This document shows, piece by piece, positions 7,963 through 16,906 of a stretch of DNA of 64,000 bases (positions within the stretch are counted from its first letter, which is position 1; every line of letters begins with the position of its first letter). The translations under genes and the position numbers were made by a program. Where the stretch lies: contig NZ_FXTD01000011.1 in assembly GCF_900182635.1 (NCBI RefSeq), positions 1 to 64,000 of the forward strand. The letters run 5' to 3'. Source of the DNA: Halorubrum cibi. GTDB lineage: Archaea > Halobacteriota > Halobacteria > Halobacteriales > Haloferacaceae. The notes under the pieces are model-generated. The model ran no database searches and was not told the origin of the DNA. It saw only the letters and a program-made list of their open reading frames with translations.

Positions 7963-8106
7963 CTATTCGTCGGAGGCTGAGGTTCGGACGATTTTCACGT
8001 CTGCACCACGCCATCGCTTCGGAACGAGAACGTGTGCGCCGTTGCCGGTCGGCTTCACCTCTCCCTCAATGACTTCGTGGCCTTCTACTTCGTGTCTATC
8101 CATCAT
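7963..8106 (-). CDS. DUF2080 family transposase-associated protein
   Basis: A 47-residue protein (MMDRHEVEGHEVIEGEVKPT at the start, then NGAHVLVPKRWRGADVKIVR) matching the DUF2080 family, which is found just upstream of tnpB in haloarchaeal IS1341 elements. The layout GxVxxxGNGAHVLVPKxWxGxxV resembles a small swapped-hairpin beta fold, but its role is unknown. Only 3 bases separate its stop from the tnpB start, so the two are probably co-transcribed. Two adjacent ATG codons are available; the first is used here. Confidence 0.8.
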   Translation of the reverse strand: MMDRHEVEGHEVIEGEVKPTGNGAHVLVPKRWRGADVKIVRTSASDE

Positions 8107-8188
8107 CTGTGTTTAAATATTATTTCAACTTGACTCTATCGGTGGGGTGGTTGGGCAGCGAGTACGAACGTGTTTGAGACATGATGAC

Positions 8189-8251
8189 GGCGGTGTATCC
8201 CCTCCCTACTCGCTCCCGCTGGTCGCTCCTTGAGGAAGGGGGCTTACCGCC
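8189..8251. repeat. long imperfect hairpin resembling a tnpB right end
   Basis: GGCGGT (8189-8194) pairs with ACCGCC (8246-8251); inside, CCCC/GGGG and CCT/AGG pair around a two-base internal loop. The central part (CCTACTCGCTC ... CGCTCCTTGAGG) closely matches the right-end hairpin of the element at 6717-6754, same orientation. It could be the element's left-end structure or the orphan right end of a lost second element. Confidence 0.6.
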
Positions 8252-8321
8252 TGTATTCTGCTAAAATCGGGTGTCTGTACCTCACTACTCTATAAGTGAG
8301 TCGCGTGCGACCGTCCACGCC

Positions 8322-9482
8322 ATGTACGACGCGGTCGTGGTCGGCGGGGGCATCGTCGGCTCCTCGGTCGGATACCACTTGGCGCGCGCGGGAGTCGAAA
8401 CGCTGCTCGTGGACCGCTGCGATCCGGGTCGGGCGACGACCGCCGGCGCGGGCATCGTCTCCCCAGGCACGAGCAGCCGCACCGCGGACGACGACTGGTT
8501 CGCGTTCGGGACCGCCGCCGGCGACTACTACTCCGAGCTCGTCGATCGGCTCGAGGCGGACGGCGTCGACGACACGAGCTACGCCGAGGTCGGACTGATC
8601 GCCGCCGCGATCGACGACGACGAACTCGGCCCCTACGAGGAAGCGACCGCCCGGATCGAGGCGCGACGCGACGAACTCCCTGACATCGAGGAGATCGACC
8701 CGGCCGCGGCGACCGACCGCGTCCCCGCGCTCGCGGAGCCGCAACGGGCCTTTCACGTCCCCGACGCCGCTCGCGTGAACGGGGAAACCTTCGCACGCGC
8801 GCTGCGGGAGGCGGGGCGGACCCACGGCCTCGAGACGACCGAGCGCGACGTGACTTCGATCCGGACCGAAGGCGGCCGCGAGAGCCGACTCCCCGACGGC
8901 CGAGACGCCCGGGTGACCGGCGTCGAGACCGCGGACGGCTCTCGGATCGAGGCGGACCGGGTCGTGGTCGCCGGGGGCGCGTGGTCGCCCGCGTTCGGAG
9001 ACGACTTGGGCGTCGAGATCCCCGTCGAGCCCAAGCGCGGGCAGATCGTCCACCTCGACCTGCCGGACGCCGAGACGGGCTCGTGGCCGGTGCTGAAGGG
9101 GTTCCGACACCACTACATCGTTCCGTGGCCGGACGGCCGCCTCGTCGCGGGCGCGACCCGCGAGACCGGGAGCGGCTTCGACCCGCGGGTCACGGCCGCC
9201 GGGCTGGAGGAGGTTCTCGGGGAGGCGCTCCGGGTCGCCCCCGGCCTCGCCGACGCGACCGTGATCGAACACCGGGTGGGCCTCCGCCCCGTCTCCGCCG
9301 ACGGCGTCCCGATCCTCGGTGCGGTCCCCGGCGTCGAGGGCGCACACCTCGCGACCGGCCACGGCGCGACCGGACTCACGCTCGGCCCCTACAGCGGGAA
9401 GGTCGTCGCCGACCGGATCACGGACCAGAAATCGGTCCCCGATGCCGTCTCGGTTGCGCGGTTCGCGGACGGCTCGCGGTAG
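8322..9482 (+). CDS. FAD-dependent amino-acid oxidoreductase (DadA/glycine oxidase family)
   Basis: 386 residues of the DAO family, which oxidises amino acids or N-methyl amino acids using FAD. The start MYDAVVVGGGIVGSSVGYHL is the FAD-binding GxGxxG strand, followed by LLVDRCDPGRATTAGAG; the C-terminus has LRPVSADGVPILG and ATGHGATGLTLGPYSGK, typical of DadA-like enzymes. A TATA-like CTCTATAAG (8288-8296) about 28 bases before 8322 supports this start over the longer frame from 8271 and implies a leaderless transcript. It is a single gene with no operon partner. Substrate unknown. Confidence 0.85.
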   Translation: MYDAVVVGGGIVGSSVGYHLARAGVETLLVDRCDPGRATTAGAGIVSPGTSSRTADDDWFAFGTAAGDYYSELVDRLEADGVDDTSYAEVGLIAAAIDDDELGPYEEATARIEARRDELPDIEEIDPAAATDRVPALAEPQRAFHVPDAARVNGETFARALREAGRTHGLETTERDVTSIRTEGGRESRLPDGRDARVTGVETADGSRIEADRVVVAGGAWSPAFGDDLGVEIPVEPKRGQIVHLDLPDAETGSWPVLKGFRHHYIVPWPDGRLVAGATRETGSGFDPRVTAAGLEEVLGEALRVAPGLADATVIEHRVGLRPVSADGVPILGAVPGVEGAHLATGHGATGLTLGPYSGKVVADRITDQKSVPDAVSVARFADGSR

Positions 9483-9536
9483 CCGATCTCGAAGACGGGC
9501 GATCCCGCTCGGTTCGAGACGCGTTCACGATTCGGG

Positions 9537-9583
9537 ATCGAACCGAATCGAATCGAACCGAACCGAATCGAACCGAATCGAAG
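9537..9583. repeat. short tandem repeat of CGAACCGAAT units
   Basis: About five imperfect copies of a 5-10 base unit (GAACC/GAATC) in tandem in the gap between the FAD oxidoreductase and the epimerase, just upstream of the latter's promoter. Likely slippage-prone; no function evident. Confidence 0.75.
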
Positions 9584-9615
9584 CGCTAAACCGCCGCCTC
9601 CGAGGATCCGTTCAC

Positions 9616-10548
9616 ATGAACGACAAGCGCGTCCTCGTCACGGGGGGTGCGGGCTTCATCGGCTCGAACCTCGCGAACCGCCTCGCCGCGGACAACGACG
9701 TGGTCGCCGTCGACGACACCTACCTCGGCACGCCCGAAAACCTCGACGAAGCGGTGAAATTCGTCGAGGCTTCGGTCCTCGAGGACGACTACCCCGCCGA
9801 CGTCGACGTCGTCTTCCACCTCGCCGCGCTCTCCTCGCGAAACATGCACGAGGAGGACCCCCAGCGCGGCTGCCGCGTCAACGTCGAGGGCTTCGTCAAC
9901 ACGGTCGAGCGCGCCCGAAAGCAAGGCTGTGAGACCGTCGTCTACGCTTCCACCTCCTCCATCTACGGCAGCCGCACCGACCCCTCGCCCGTCGACATGG
10001 ACGTCGAAGCCCACACCGCCTACGAAGCCTCCAAGCTCGCCCGCGAGCGCTACGCCGAGTACTACGCCAACCACCACGACATGAACGTGGCCGGCCTCCG
10101 CTTCTTCTCGGTCTACCAGGGCTTCGGTGGCAACGAGGAACACAAAGGCGAGTACGCCAACACGGTCGCGCAGTTCGCCGACGCCATCGCCGCAGGCGAG
10201 GCCCCCGAACTCTTCGGCGACGGCACCCAGACGCGCGACTTCACTCACGTCGAGGACGTCGCTCGCGCCTGCGAGCTCGCCGCCGACCACGAACTGACGG
10301 GCGTCTACAACGTCGGCACCCAGGAGGCCTACTCCTTCAACGAGATGGTCGAACTCATCAACGACGCGCTCGGCACCGACATTGATCCGGAGTACATCGA
10401 GTGCCCCTTCGACGGCTACGTCCACGACACCATGGCCGACTACTCCGCCTTCCACGACGCCACCGGCTGGGAACCTCAGATCAGCTTCGAGGAGGGCGTC
10501 GAACGCGTCTGTCGACCCTACCTCGAGGACGCGACGGAGACGGCGTGA
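9616..10548 (+). CDS. NAD-dependent sugar epimerase/dehydratase (UDP-glucose 4-epimerase-like)
   Basis: 310 residues of the extended SDR family; likely interconverts or dehydrates a nucleotide sugar for surface glycans. VLVTGGAGFIGSNLANRLA is the NAD-binding GxxGxxG, YASTSSIYGS holds the catalytic serine strand, and YEASK is the catalytic YxxxK. GDGTQTRDFTHVEDVARA and GVYNVGTQEAYSF are standard substrate-side motifs. The start at 9616 follows a GCTAAACC element by about 30 bases. It is the intact parent, or a sister, of the truncated copy at 1213-1803. Haloarchaeal relatives occur in agl glycosylation clusters. Exact sugar unknown. Confidence 0.88.
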   Translation: MNDKRVLVTGGAGFIGSNLANRLAADNDVVAVDDTYLGTPENLDEAVKFVEASVLEDDYPADVDVVFHLAALSSRNMHEEDPQRGCRVNVEGFVNTVERARKQGCETVVYASTSSIYGSRTDPSPVDMDVEAHTAYEASKLARERYAEYYANHHDMNVAGLRFFSVYQGFGGNEEHKGEYANTVAQFADAIAAGEAPELFGDGTQTRDFTHVEDVARACELAADHELTGVYNVGTQEAYSFNEMVELINDALGTDIDPEYIECPFDGYVHDTMADYSAFHDATGWEPQISFEEGVERVCRPYLEDATETA

Positions 10549-10584
10549 ATCGGCTCGGGATCGAGACTCGAGTCCTCTCGCGGT

Positions 10585-11016
10585 TCAGCTGAACGGGTTG
10601 TCGGCGGTCTCCAACCTGCTGATGGCGTCGATGGTGTCGAAGTCATCATCGAACGAGTACAGATACTCGATGTTCTCTCGCTCCATGTAGGCGACGACGG
10701 TCGCGTCTCCGAACGCGAGTCCCTCGTAGGTTTCGAAGAGTTCCACCGCGCGATGAAAGTCCTTCTGAGCGGAGTGGATCAGTTCGAAGCCCGCCGAATC
10801 GGAGAGCCGATCACGGAGATCGACCGCGATGTCGTGCCGCCGTCGCTCGTGGATCCAGTTTAGAGACTCCAACAGCACGTAGTTCGTGACGCGGGCCGTG
10901 GGAAGGTCACCCCGATCGATCGCGTGAACGATGGCTGCTGCCTGGTCGTGACGGCTACCAGAGCTCGTATCCTTGTAGTCGATGAGGACGTTCGAATCGA
11001 CGACTGCGACCGCCAT
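10585..11016 (-). CDS. vapC: VapC-type PIN-domain toxin
   Basis: A 143-residue PIN-domain ribonuclease. AVVDSNVLIDYKD gives the first acidic residue, TNYVLLESLNWI the second, and FGDATVVAYMERENIEYLYSFDDDFD the C-terminal acidic cluster, so the metal site appears complete. VapC toxins cleave tRNA or rRNA and are held by a cognate antitoxin. Its start codon directly abuts the stop of the AbrB-type antitoxin gene upstream (TGAATG), a translationally coupled pair. Confidence 0.85.
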   Translation of the reverse strand: MAVAVVDSNVLIDYKDTSSGSRHDQAAAIVHAIDRGDLPTARVTNYVLLESLNWIHERRRHDIAVDLRDRLSDSAGFELIHSAQKDFHRAVELFETYEGLAFGDATVVAYMERENIEYLYSFDDDFDTIDAISRLETADNPFS

Positions 11017-11289
11017 TCAGGCGTTCTCCGTGAACGCGGGGTCGTCTTCGTGTCCGGCGAGGTCGTGTGTTTCGACGCCGTCACCGCCCATCGGAGCCTG
11101 GAGGTCGTCGTCTTCGAACGCCCCGTAGCGCTGTCGGACGACCTCGACAGCGAGATCCCCGCCCTCGGTGACGTTCCAGCGGAGCTTGTCGCCGGGCTCG
11201 ATATCGAGCCGGCGTCGGAGTGCCGCCGGGATCGTGACCATGCCACGGTCACTGACCGTGGTCTCTTCGGGGAAATCTTCGGCTGCCAT
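11017..11289 (-). CDS. AbrB/SpoVT-type antitoxin
   Basis: 90 residues. The swapped-hairpin AbrB domain is at the N-terminus: TTVSDRGMVTIPAALRRRLDI then EPGDKLRWNVTEGGDLAVEV. The C-terminal 40 residues are acidic and probably wrap the PIN toxin. It is the first gene of the pair with the PIN toxin and likely self-represses with it. A longer open frame reaches 11457, but the AbrB domain begins just after MAAEDFPEE, so 11289 is chosen. Confidence 0.83.
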   Translation of the reverse strand: MAAEDFPEETTVSDRGMVTIPAALRRRLDIEPGDKLRWNVTEGGDLAVEVVRQRYGAFEDDDLQAPMGGDGVETHDLAGHEDDPAFTENA

Positions 11290-11515
11290 ACGCACCGGTA
11301 CACGCTTTGTCACATTACATGTTACGCTACATGTTCTTCGCGAGAGAGGACGCCGGGACCGACCCGGACCGCTCTCGTGACACCAGCGGGCCGGGGTCCG
11401 CAGCGAAGTCGGATCGGGCGAACAGGGTATACTCAATGGATCAGGTCGAGATCTCACAGGAGATCTGACGACACCCGGTCCGAAGAAGGAACGGTCAGTC
11501 CACCCGCCCTGACGA

Positions 11516-13147
11516 TCACCCCTCCTCGACCTTCCCGTCGCGCCGGTCGCGCTCCCGCGCCTCCGGGTCGCGCTCGTCGGGGTCGCCGTGACCGCCGCCG
11601 CCGGGCGTCAGGATCGAGACGGTCGAACCGGCCGCGACGTCGAGGGAGGTCTTCGCCGGAACGGGCTCGCCGTCGACGAGGTTCTCGCCGGTCGCGCCGT
11701 CGTCGCCGCCGTCGAGCCCCGCGGGGGCCGTCTGCCGGCGTTCGGTCAGTAGCGAGACGGTGGCGTCGGTCTCGACGGTGACGGTCCGTTCCAGTCCCAG
11801 TCCGCCGCGGTATCGACCGTCGCCGCCGCTTCCGGGACGCAACGCGTAGCGCTCGACGCGGAGCGGGTACTCCGCCTCCATCGCCTCTGCGGGCGTGTTG
11901 AGCGTGTTCGTCATCCCGACCTGGACGCCGTCCATGCCGTCCTTTCCGGGGCGGGCGCCGAACCCGCCGCCGATCGTCTCGTAGTAGGTGAACTCGCCCG
12001 ACCGGTCGCCGATGATCAGGTTGTTCATCGTCCCCTGCCCGCCCGCGGGGATCGCGTCCGGGACGGCCGGGGCGAGCGCCGCGAGCGTGACGTCGGTGAC
12101 GCGCTGGCTCGTCTCGACGTTGCCGCCGACGACCGCGGCCGGTGGCCGCGGGTCGAGAAGCGATCCCTCGGGTGCCGACACCGACACCGGCTCGTAACAG
12201 CCGTGGTTCGGCGGGATCTCCGGGTCCGTGATCGCGCGGACGACGAAGTAGACCGCGCTCTTCGCGACCGACAGCGGCGCGTTCAGGTTGCCCGCGACCT
12301 GATCCGCGGTCCCGGCGAAATCGACGTCGAGCGACGCGCCGTCGATCGTGATGGCCGCCTCGATCGGCACGTCGTCGTCGGTCACGCCGTCGCCCTCGAG
12401 TGCGTCCCGCGCTCGGTAGGTGCCGTCCGGGAGCGCGTCGACCTCGGCCTCGACGCGCTCGCGCGAGTAGTCGATGACGGCGTCGAAGGCGTCGACGAGC
12501 GTCGCGCCGTGTTCCTCGAGCAGCTCGCCGACCCGCTCCTCCGCGCGCGCGTTCGCGGCGCGCTGCGCGCGGAGGTCGGCCTCGCGCTCGTCCGGAGTCC
12601 GGACGTTCGCGCGGATCAGTTCGTGGACCGCCTCGTTCGGCTCGCCGCCGTCGACGAGCCGGACCGCGGGCAGCCGCAGCCCCTCCTCGAAGATCTCGCG
12701 GGCACCGGCGGGCATGCTCCCCGGCGCGCTCCCGCCCACGTCGGCGTGGTGTGCGCGCGACACCGCGAAGCCGAGCACCTCTCCTTTCGGGGCGATCGTC
12801 GACACCAGCGTGACGTCCGGCAGGTGGGTCCCGCCCGCAAAGGGGTCGTTGACGACGAACACGTCGCCCGGCCTCGGGTCCTTCTCGAGGACCGTCTCCA
12901 CCGCGTCCGGCATCGCGCCGAGGTGGACCGGGATGTGTTCGGCCTGCGCGACCATCCGCCCCGACGCGTCGAAGAGCGCCGTCGAGCAGTCCTGCCGCTC
13001 CTTGATGTTCGGCGAGTACGCTCCGCGGATGAGCACGTGGCCCATCTCCGTCGCGACGCTCTCGAGTTGGTTCCGGAGGATCTCCAGGGTAACCGGGTCG
13101 AGCACGTCGTCGCCGCCGTGGCTCTCGCGTCTCACGTCGTCGCTCAC
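11516..13147 (-). CDS. hyuB: hydantoinase B / 5-oxoprolinase subunit B
   Basis: 543 residues of the HyuB family, which with HyuA forms an ATP-dependent hydantoinase, 5-oxoprolinase or related carboxylase. Recognised from LDPVTLEILRNQLESVATEM near the start, IKERQDCSTALFD, VVNDPFAGGTHLPDV, SRAHHADVGG and the glycine-rich end LTPGGGGHGDP. The start is GTG at 13147, overlapping the hyuA stop in a GTGA tetranucleotide, so the two are translated as a coupled pair. The reading frame continues far upstream inside hyuA, but that part is a shadow. The substrate cannot be told. Confidence 0.9.
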   Translation of the reverse strand: MSDDVRRESHGGDDVLDPVTLEILRNQLESVATEMGHVLIRGAYSPNIKERQDCSTALFDASGRMVAQAEHIPVHLGAMPDAVETVLEKDPRPGDVFVVNDPFAGGTHLPDVTLVSTIAPKGEVLGFAVSRAHHADVGGSAPGSMPAGAREIFEEGLRLPAVRLVDGGEPNEAVHELIRANVRTPDEREADLRAQRAANARAEERVGELLEEHGATLVDAFDAVIDYSRERVEAEVDALPDGTYRARDALEGDGVTDDDVPIEAAITIDGASLDVDFAGTADQVAGNLNAPLSVAKSAVYFVVRAITDPEIPPNHGCYEPVSVSAPEGSLLDPRPPAAVVGGNVETSQRVTDVTLAALAPAVPDAIPAGGQGTMNNLIIGDRSGEFTYYETIGGGFGARPGKDGMDGVQVGMTNTLNTPAEAMEAEYPLRVERYALRPGSGGDGRYRGGLGLERTVTVETDATVSLLTERRQTAPAGLDGGDDGATGENLVDGEPVPAKTSLDVAAGSTVSILTPGGGGHGDPDERDPEARERDRRDGKVEEG

Positions 13148-15204
13148 GACTCGGTCACCTCCGCCACCAGCGCGCCGTCTCCGCGGACCCGCACATCCCA
13201 GCCCGGCGGAACCACGGCCGTACTCTCGTCGCCCTCGACGACGGCCGGCCCCGCGAGCGTCTCGCCCGGCGGCAGTCGACCGCGGTCGTAGACCGCCGTG
13301 TCGCGGACGCCGTCGTCGGCCGTCCCGCCGTCGTCGTTGGCGGCCGTCTCGCCGACCTCGCCGAAGACCGCCTCGCGGGTTCCCTTCCGCGCGTCGCCGG
13401 CGGCGTCGTACCCGATCGACGGCGCGCTCCGGGGAACGGTTGCCGTCGCCCGACAGTTCACGAGTTCGACCGGCTCGTCCACCCGGTAGCCGTAGGCGGC
13501 GTCGTGGGCCGCCGCGAACGCCTCGCCGGCCGCCTCGGGGTCGAAGGGACGCTCCACGTCGACGGTGAGTTCGAAGCTCTGTCCGGCGTATCTGAGGTCC
13601 GCGGCGTGGCGCACGCTCGCCGCGTCGCGGTCGCTCACCTGGGCCAGAAGCTCCTCGGAGAGCTCCGCGTACACCGCATCGATCGCGTCGGGGTCGACCG
13701 CCGAGAGGGGGCGCTGGCGGGTTCGGACGGCGTCGCGCTTCTCGTCGGCCGCGAGCAGCCCGTACGCCGAGAGGACGCCGGAGGCCCGCGGGATCACCAC
13801 GCGATCGATGTCGAGGCCCTCGGCGATCGCGATCGCGTGCATCGGCCCCGCGCCGCCGAAGGCGACGAGCCCGAATCGCCGCGGGTCGTAGCCGCGCTCG
13901 ACGGTCACCGACCGGATCGCGCGGCTCATGTTCGCGTTCGCGACGCGGTGGACGCCGCGGGCGGCGGCGAGCGGCCCCTCGAGGCCCGCCTCCGCGGCCA
14001 GATCGGCGAGGGCGTCGCGGGCGGCGTCCGCATCGAGTGACAGTTCGCCGCCGAGACTGGTGCTCGCGCCGACGTACCCCAACACGAGATTCGCGTCCGT
14101 CACGGTCGGCTCCGTGCCTCCCTTCCCGTAGCAGGCCGGGCCGGGGTCGGCCCCCGCGGAGCGCGGCCCGATTCGGAGCGCGCCGCCCGCGTCCACCCAG
14201 GCGATCGACCCGCCGCCCGCGCCGACGGTCTCGACGTCGACCATCGGCGTCCGGATCGGCCGGTCGGCGATGACGCCCTCGGTGGTCCGTTCGGCCGCGC
14301 CGTCGCGGACGAGGCTCACGTCGCTCGAGGTCCCGCCCATGTCGAAGGTGACGAGGCCGGCTTCGTCGAGTTCGTTCGTTCCACTGCCCCCGCCCGCCAT
14401 CGCGCTCGCGCCCACGACGCCCGCGGCCGGTCCCGAGAGGACGGTCGTCACGGCGTTTTCCCTGACGGTGTCGGCGTCGGTTATCCCCCCGTTCGCCTGC
14501 ATGATCCGCGGCTGCGGGACGCCGCGGTCCCGCGCGCGCGCCGAGAGCCCCCCCACGTAGCGGTCGATCGCCGGGCGCACGTAGGCGTCGACGGCCGTCG
14601 TCGACGTCCGCTCGTACTCGCGGAACTCGGCGAGCACCTCGTGGGAGGCGGACACCGGCGCGTCGAGCTCCTCGCGGAGGACCGCCGCGACGCGCTCCTC
14701 GTTCTCGGGATGTGCGTAGGCGTGAAGCAGGGAGACGGCAACCGATTCGGCGTCGGACTCGCGGATCTCCGCGGCGAGCGCGCGCACCTCGTCGGCGTCG
14801 ACGGGGCATTCGATCCCGTCGACGGTCGCCCGCTCGTCCACCTCGAACCGGCGGCGTCCCGGAACGAGCGGCTCGGGCTTCTCGGCGTCGAGGTCATAGA
14901 GCGACGGGCGGTCCTGCCGGCCGATCTCCAGAACGTCTCGGAACCCCTCGGTCGTGACGAGTGCGGTCCGCGCGCCGTCGTCCTCGAGCAGCGCGTTGAC
15001 GGAGACGGTCATCGCGTGAGAGAACTCCGAGACGCTCTCGGGGTCGATCCCGGCCGCCGCACAGGCCTTCTCGATCCCGGCCATCACGCCCTCGCTCTGG
15101 TCGTCGGTGCTCGGGACCTTCGCGGTCACGAGCTCGCCGTCGAGTGCCAGAACCACGTCGGTGAACGTGCCGCCGACGTCGACGCCGATCCGCCGTGCTC
15201 CCAT
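13144..15204 (-). CDS. hyuA: hydantoinase A / 5-oxoprolinase subunit A
   Basis: 686 residues with the actin/hexokinase-like ATPase fold of HyuA: RIGVDVGGTFTDVVLALDG is the phosphate-1 motif, VTFDMGGTSSDVSLV the phosphate-2 motif, and LVAFGGAGPMHAIAIAE the C-terminal adenosine-side motif. It hydrolyses ATP to open a cyclic amide (hydantoin, N-methylhydantoin, 5-oxoproline) together with HyuB, whose gene overlaps its stop by 4 bases. No transporter or amidohydrolase neighbour is present to indicate the substrate. Confidence 0.92.
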   Translation of the reverse strand: MGARRIGVDVGGTFTDVVLALDGELVTAKVPSTDDQSEGVMAGIEKACAAAGIDPESVSEFSHAMTVSVNALLEDDGARTALVTTEGFRDVLEIGRQDRPSLYDLDAEKPEPLVPGRRRFEVDERATVDGIECPVDADEVRALAAEIRESDAESVAVSLLHAYAHPENEERVAAVLREELDAPVSASHEVLAEFREYERTSTTAVDAYVRPAIDRYVGGLSARARDRGVPQPRIMQANGGITDADTVRENAVTTVLSGPAAGVVGASAMAGGGSGTNELDEAGLVTFDMGGTSSDVSLVRDGAAERTTEGVIADRPIRTPMVDVETVGAGGGSIAWVDAGGALRIGPRSAGADPGPACYGKGGTEPTVTDANLVLGYVGASTSLGGELSLDADAARDALADLAAEAGLEGPLAAARGVHRVANANMSRAIRSVTVERGYDPRRFGLVAFGGAGPMHAIAIAEGLDIDRVVIPRASGVLSAYGLLAADEKRDAVRTRQRPLSAVDPDAIDAVYAELSEELLAQVSDRDAASVRHAADLRYAGQSFELTVDVERPFDPEAAGEAFAAAHDAAYGYRVDEPVELVNCRATATVPRSAPSIGYDAAGDARKGTREAVFGEVGETAANDDGGTADDGVRDTAVYDRGRLPPGETLAGPAVVEGDESTAVVPPGWDVRVRGDGALVAEVTES

Positions 15205-15382
15205 CTACACCACCCCGGCGGCGCGGTAGACCGTCGCCTCCGGACTCTCGGTTGTGTGTCGTGTGTGTTTCATGTAGATCGCTTCGGGGTTACGAGAGGT
15301 TCCGGTAGCGGGTGGAAAACGTTGTCGGGGACGTCGCGACGCTACCAGGGAAGACGGAACCGTCGGAGTTCGGTTCCGCAAG

Positions 15383-16798
15383 TCACTTCCAGACCGTCTC
15401 GACCACGTCCGCGCCAACCTTCCAGATCTGTCGCGTGACGAGTTTCATGTCATAAGAGAACGATTGTCGTTTCACGTACTGGAGGTCGTATCGTAGCTTC
15501 TCCTCGGGGTCGGTACTTTTCGCGTCGTTGACCTGTGCCAGCCCGGTCAATCCGGGCTTGACGAACCACCGCTTACGCCAGGACTGCTCTTGTGCCTCCA
15601 GAAGCGACTCCTCGTCGGTCCACACCGCCCGCGGTCCGACCACGCTCATGTCGCCGACGAGGATCGACCACAACTGGGGAATCTCGTCGAGATGCGTCTG
15701 TCGAAGGACTTTCCCCACACGCGTGATCCGGTCGTTCGCCTCATCGTCGACCGGTTCGACCGACTCGCCTTCCGGAACCATCGACCGGAACTTGTACACG
15801 TCGAACGTCTCGCCGAACACCGCCGTCCGCTCCTGACTGTAGAGGATCGATCCACCGTCGTCCAGCTTGATCGCGGCGGTGATCGCGGCGATGACCGGAC
15901 TCAACGCGAGCAACCCGAAAAGCGAGAACGCCACGTCGAACCCCCGTTTCAGGACGTGGTCCTGGACGTCCCACGGCTCGACGTCGACGTCGACGAGCGT
16001 CCCCACGTCGTCGTCGTCGGTCAATACCCGGTCGGCGTGTTCGCGGTGGACCTTCGCCGCGACCCCGTGTTCGTAACACGCGTCGAGCGCGCCGAAGAAC
16101 TCCGCGCGGTCGGTGTGTTCGAAGGCGAGTACCGCCGTGTCCACGTCGTACTCGACGAGCACGTCCTCGATCCGCGAGAGCCCCCCGAGCCGGTCCAGTC
16201 CCCGGATCCGATCCCCGCCGTCGGCGACCGCCGTCGCGACCGCCGATGACTCCCCCGATCCCGTGGCGGGGTCGAGCGAACTCGTCGGACAGAGGTAGCC
16301 GAGCAGGGGAACGTCCACGTCGGCGGCGAGCCGCTCGATCTCCGCGGGATCGTCGCCGACGACGATCACCCGATCCGCCTCGGCGGTCGGCCGTCGGCGG
16401 ATCCACACGAACCACGCCGGGAGGACGACGAGCAACACCGGCGTGACCGCGATGAGCGTCGTCCGAGGCAGGCGGTAGGTGTAATCGAAGTAGCCCACGG
16501 CCGCGAGCGCGAACATCGCGACCATGACTCGCTTCTGGGCGAGCGCGATCGTATCGAGGATGCGGCGCGGCCGCGGCTTGTACAGCGGAACGAAGGCGGC
16601 GGTGACGACGACGACCGTCGTGGCGATCTCGAAGACGAGCTCCGCACCCATCGGCGCGTCCGCCGCCAACCGACCGACCAACGGGAGCCGACCCAATATC
16701 GCGTGCGTGACGGCGCTGTTCGCGACGGCGACGGCGACCGCCGTCAACGCCGCGACGCCCGCGACGCTTTCGAGCCGATACCGCCATCCGGAGAGCAT
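15383..16798 (-). CDS. polyprenyl-phosphate sugar-1-phosphate transferase (WbaP/PssY-type)
   Basis: 471 residues. The N-terminal third has about four membrane helices (roughly 10-30, 50-70, 90-105, 115-135), then a Rossmann-like cytoplasmic domain (DRVIVVGDDPAEIERL) and, from about residue 280, a bacterial sugar transferase domain: KRGFDVAFSLFGLL, KFRSM, THLDEIPQLWSILVGDMSVV, GPR and KPGLTGLAQVN. The family moves a sugar phosphate from a UDP-sugar to a lipid phosphate, the first step of glycan or exopolysaccharide assembly. It sits next to the STT3-like gene on the same strand (108 bases apart). Confidence 0.9.
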   Translation of the reverse strand: MLSGWRYRLESVAGVAALTAVAVAVANSAVTHAILGRLPLVGRLAADAPMGAELVFEIATTVVVVTAAFVPLYKPRPRRILDTIALAQKRVMVAMFALAAVGYFDYTYRLPRTTLIAVTPVLLVVLPAWFVWIRRRPTAEADRVIVVGDDPAEIERLAADVDVPLLGYLCPTSSLDPATGSGESSAVATAVADGGDRIRGLDRLGGLSRIEDVLVEYDVDTAVLAFEHTDRAEFFGALDACYEHGVAAKVHREHADRVLTDDDDVGTLVDVDVEPWDVQDHVLKRGFDVAFSLFGLLALSPVIAAITAAIKLDDGGSILYSQERTAVFGETFDVYKFRSMVPEGESVEPVDDEANDRITRVGKVLRQTHLDEIPQLWSILVGDMSVVGPRAVWTDEESLLEAQEQSWRKRWFVKPGLTGLAQVNDAKSTDPEEKLRYDLQYVKRQSFSYDMKLVTRQIWKVGADVVETVWK

Positions 16799-16906
16799 CG
16801 CCGACAGATACCGGTCGAAATGATAAAAATACTGTGAAGTTACGGACGTGCGTCAGACGCCGATAGACGGGGCGTCGGGGAGGGAATACCGATCGTGAGC
16901 CGAGTA

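Larger units (their letters stand above)
6705..8251 (-). mobile_element. IS1341-type (IS200/IS605 family) element, tnpB without tnpA
   Basis: Contains tnpB and an upstream DUF2080 gene on the minus strand, with a strong hairpin at the 3' (right) end (6711-6760) and another at 8189-8251. No tnpA (Y1 transposase) is present, so movement would need a TnpA supplied elsewhere. The right edge lies inside the HEPN gene. Exact edges cannot be fixed because these elements make no target duplication; the stated limits are approximate, and the 8189-8251 hairpin might belong to another element. Confidence 0.75.

Noticed and set aside
13148-14809. Minus-strand extension of the hyuB frame across hyuA
   Set aside because: The extension is an arginine-rich shadow; HyuB homology starts at the GTG at 13147.
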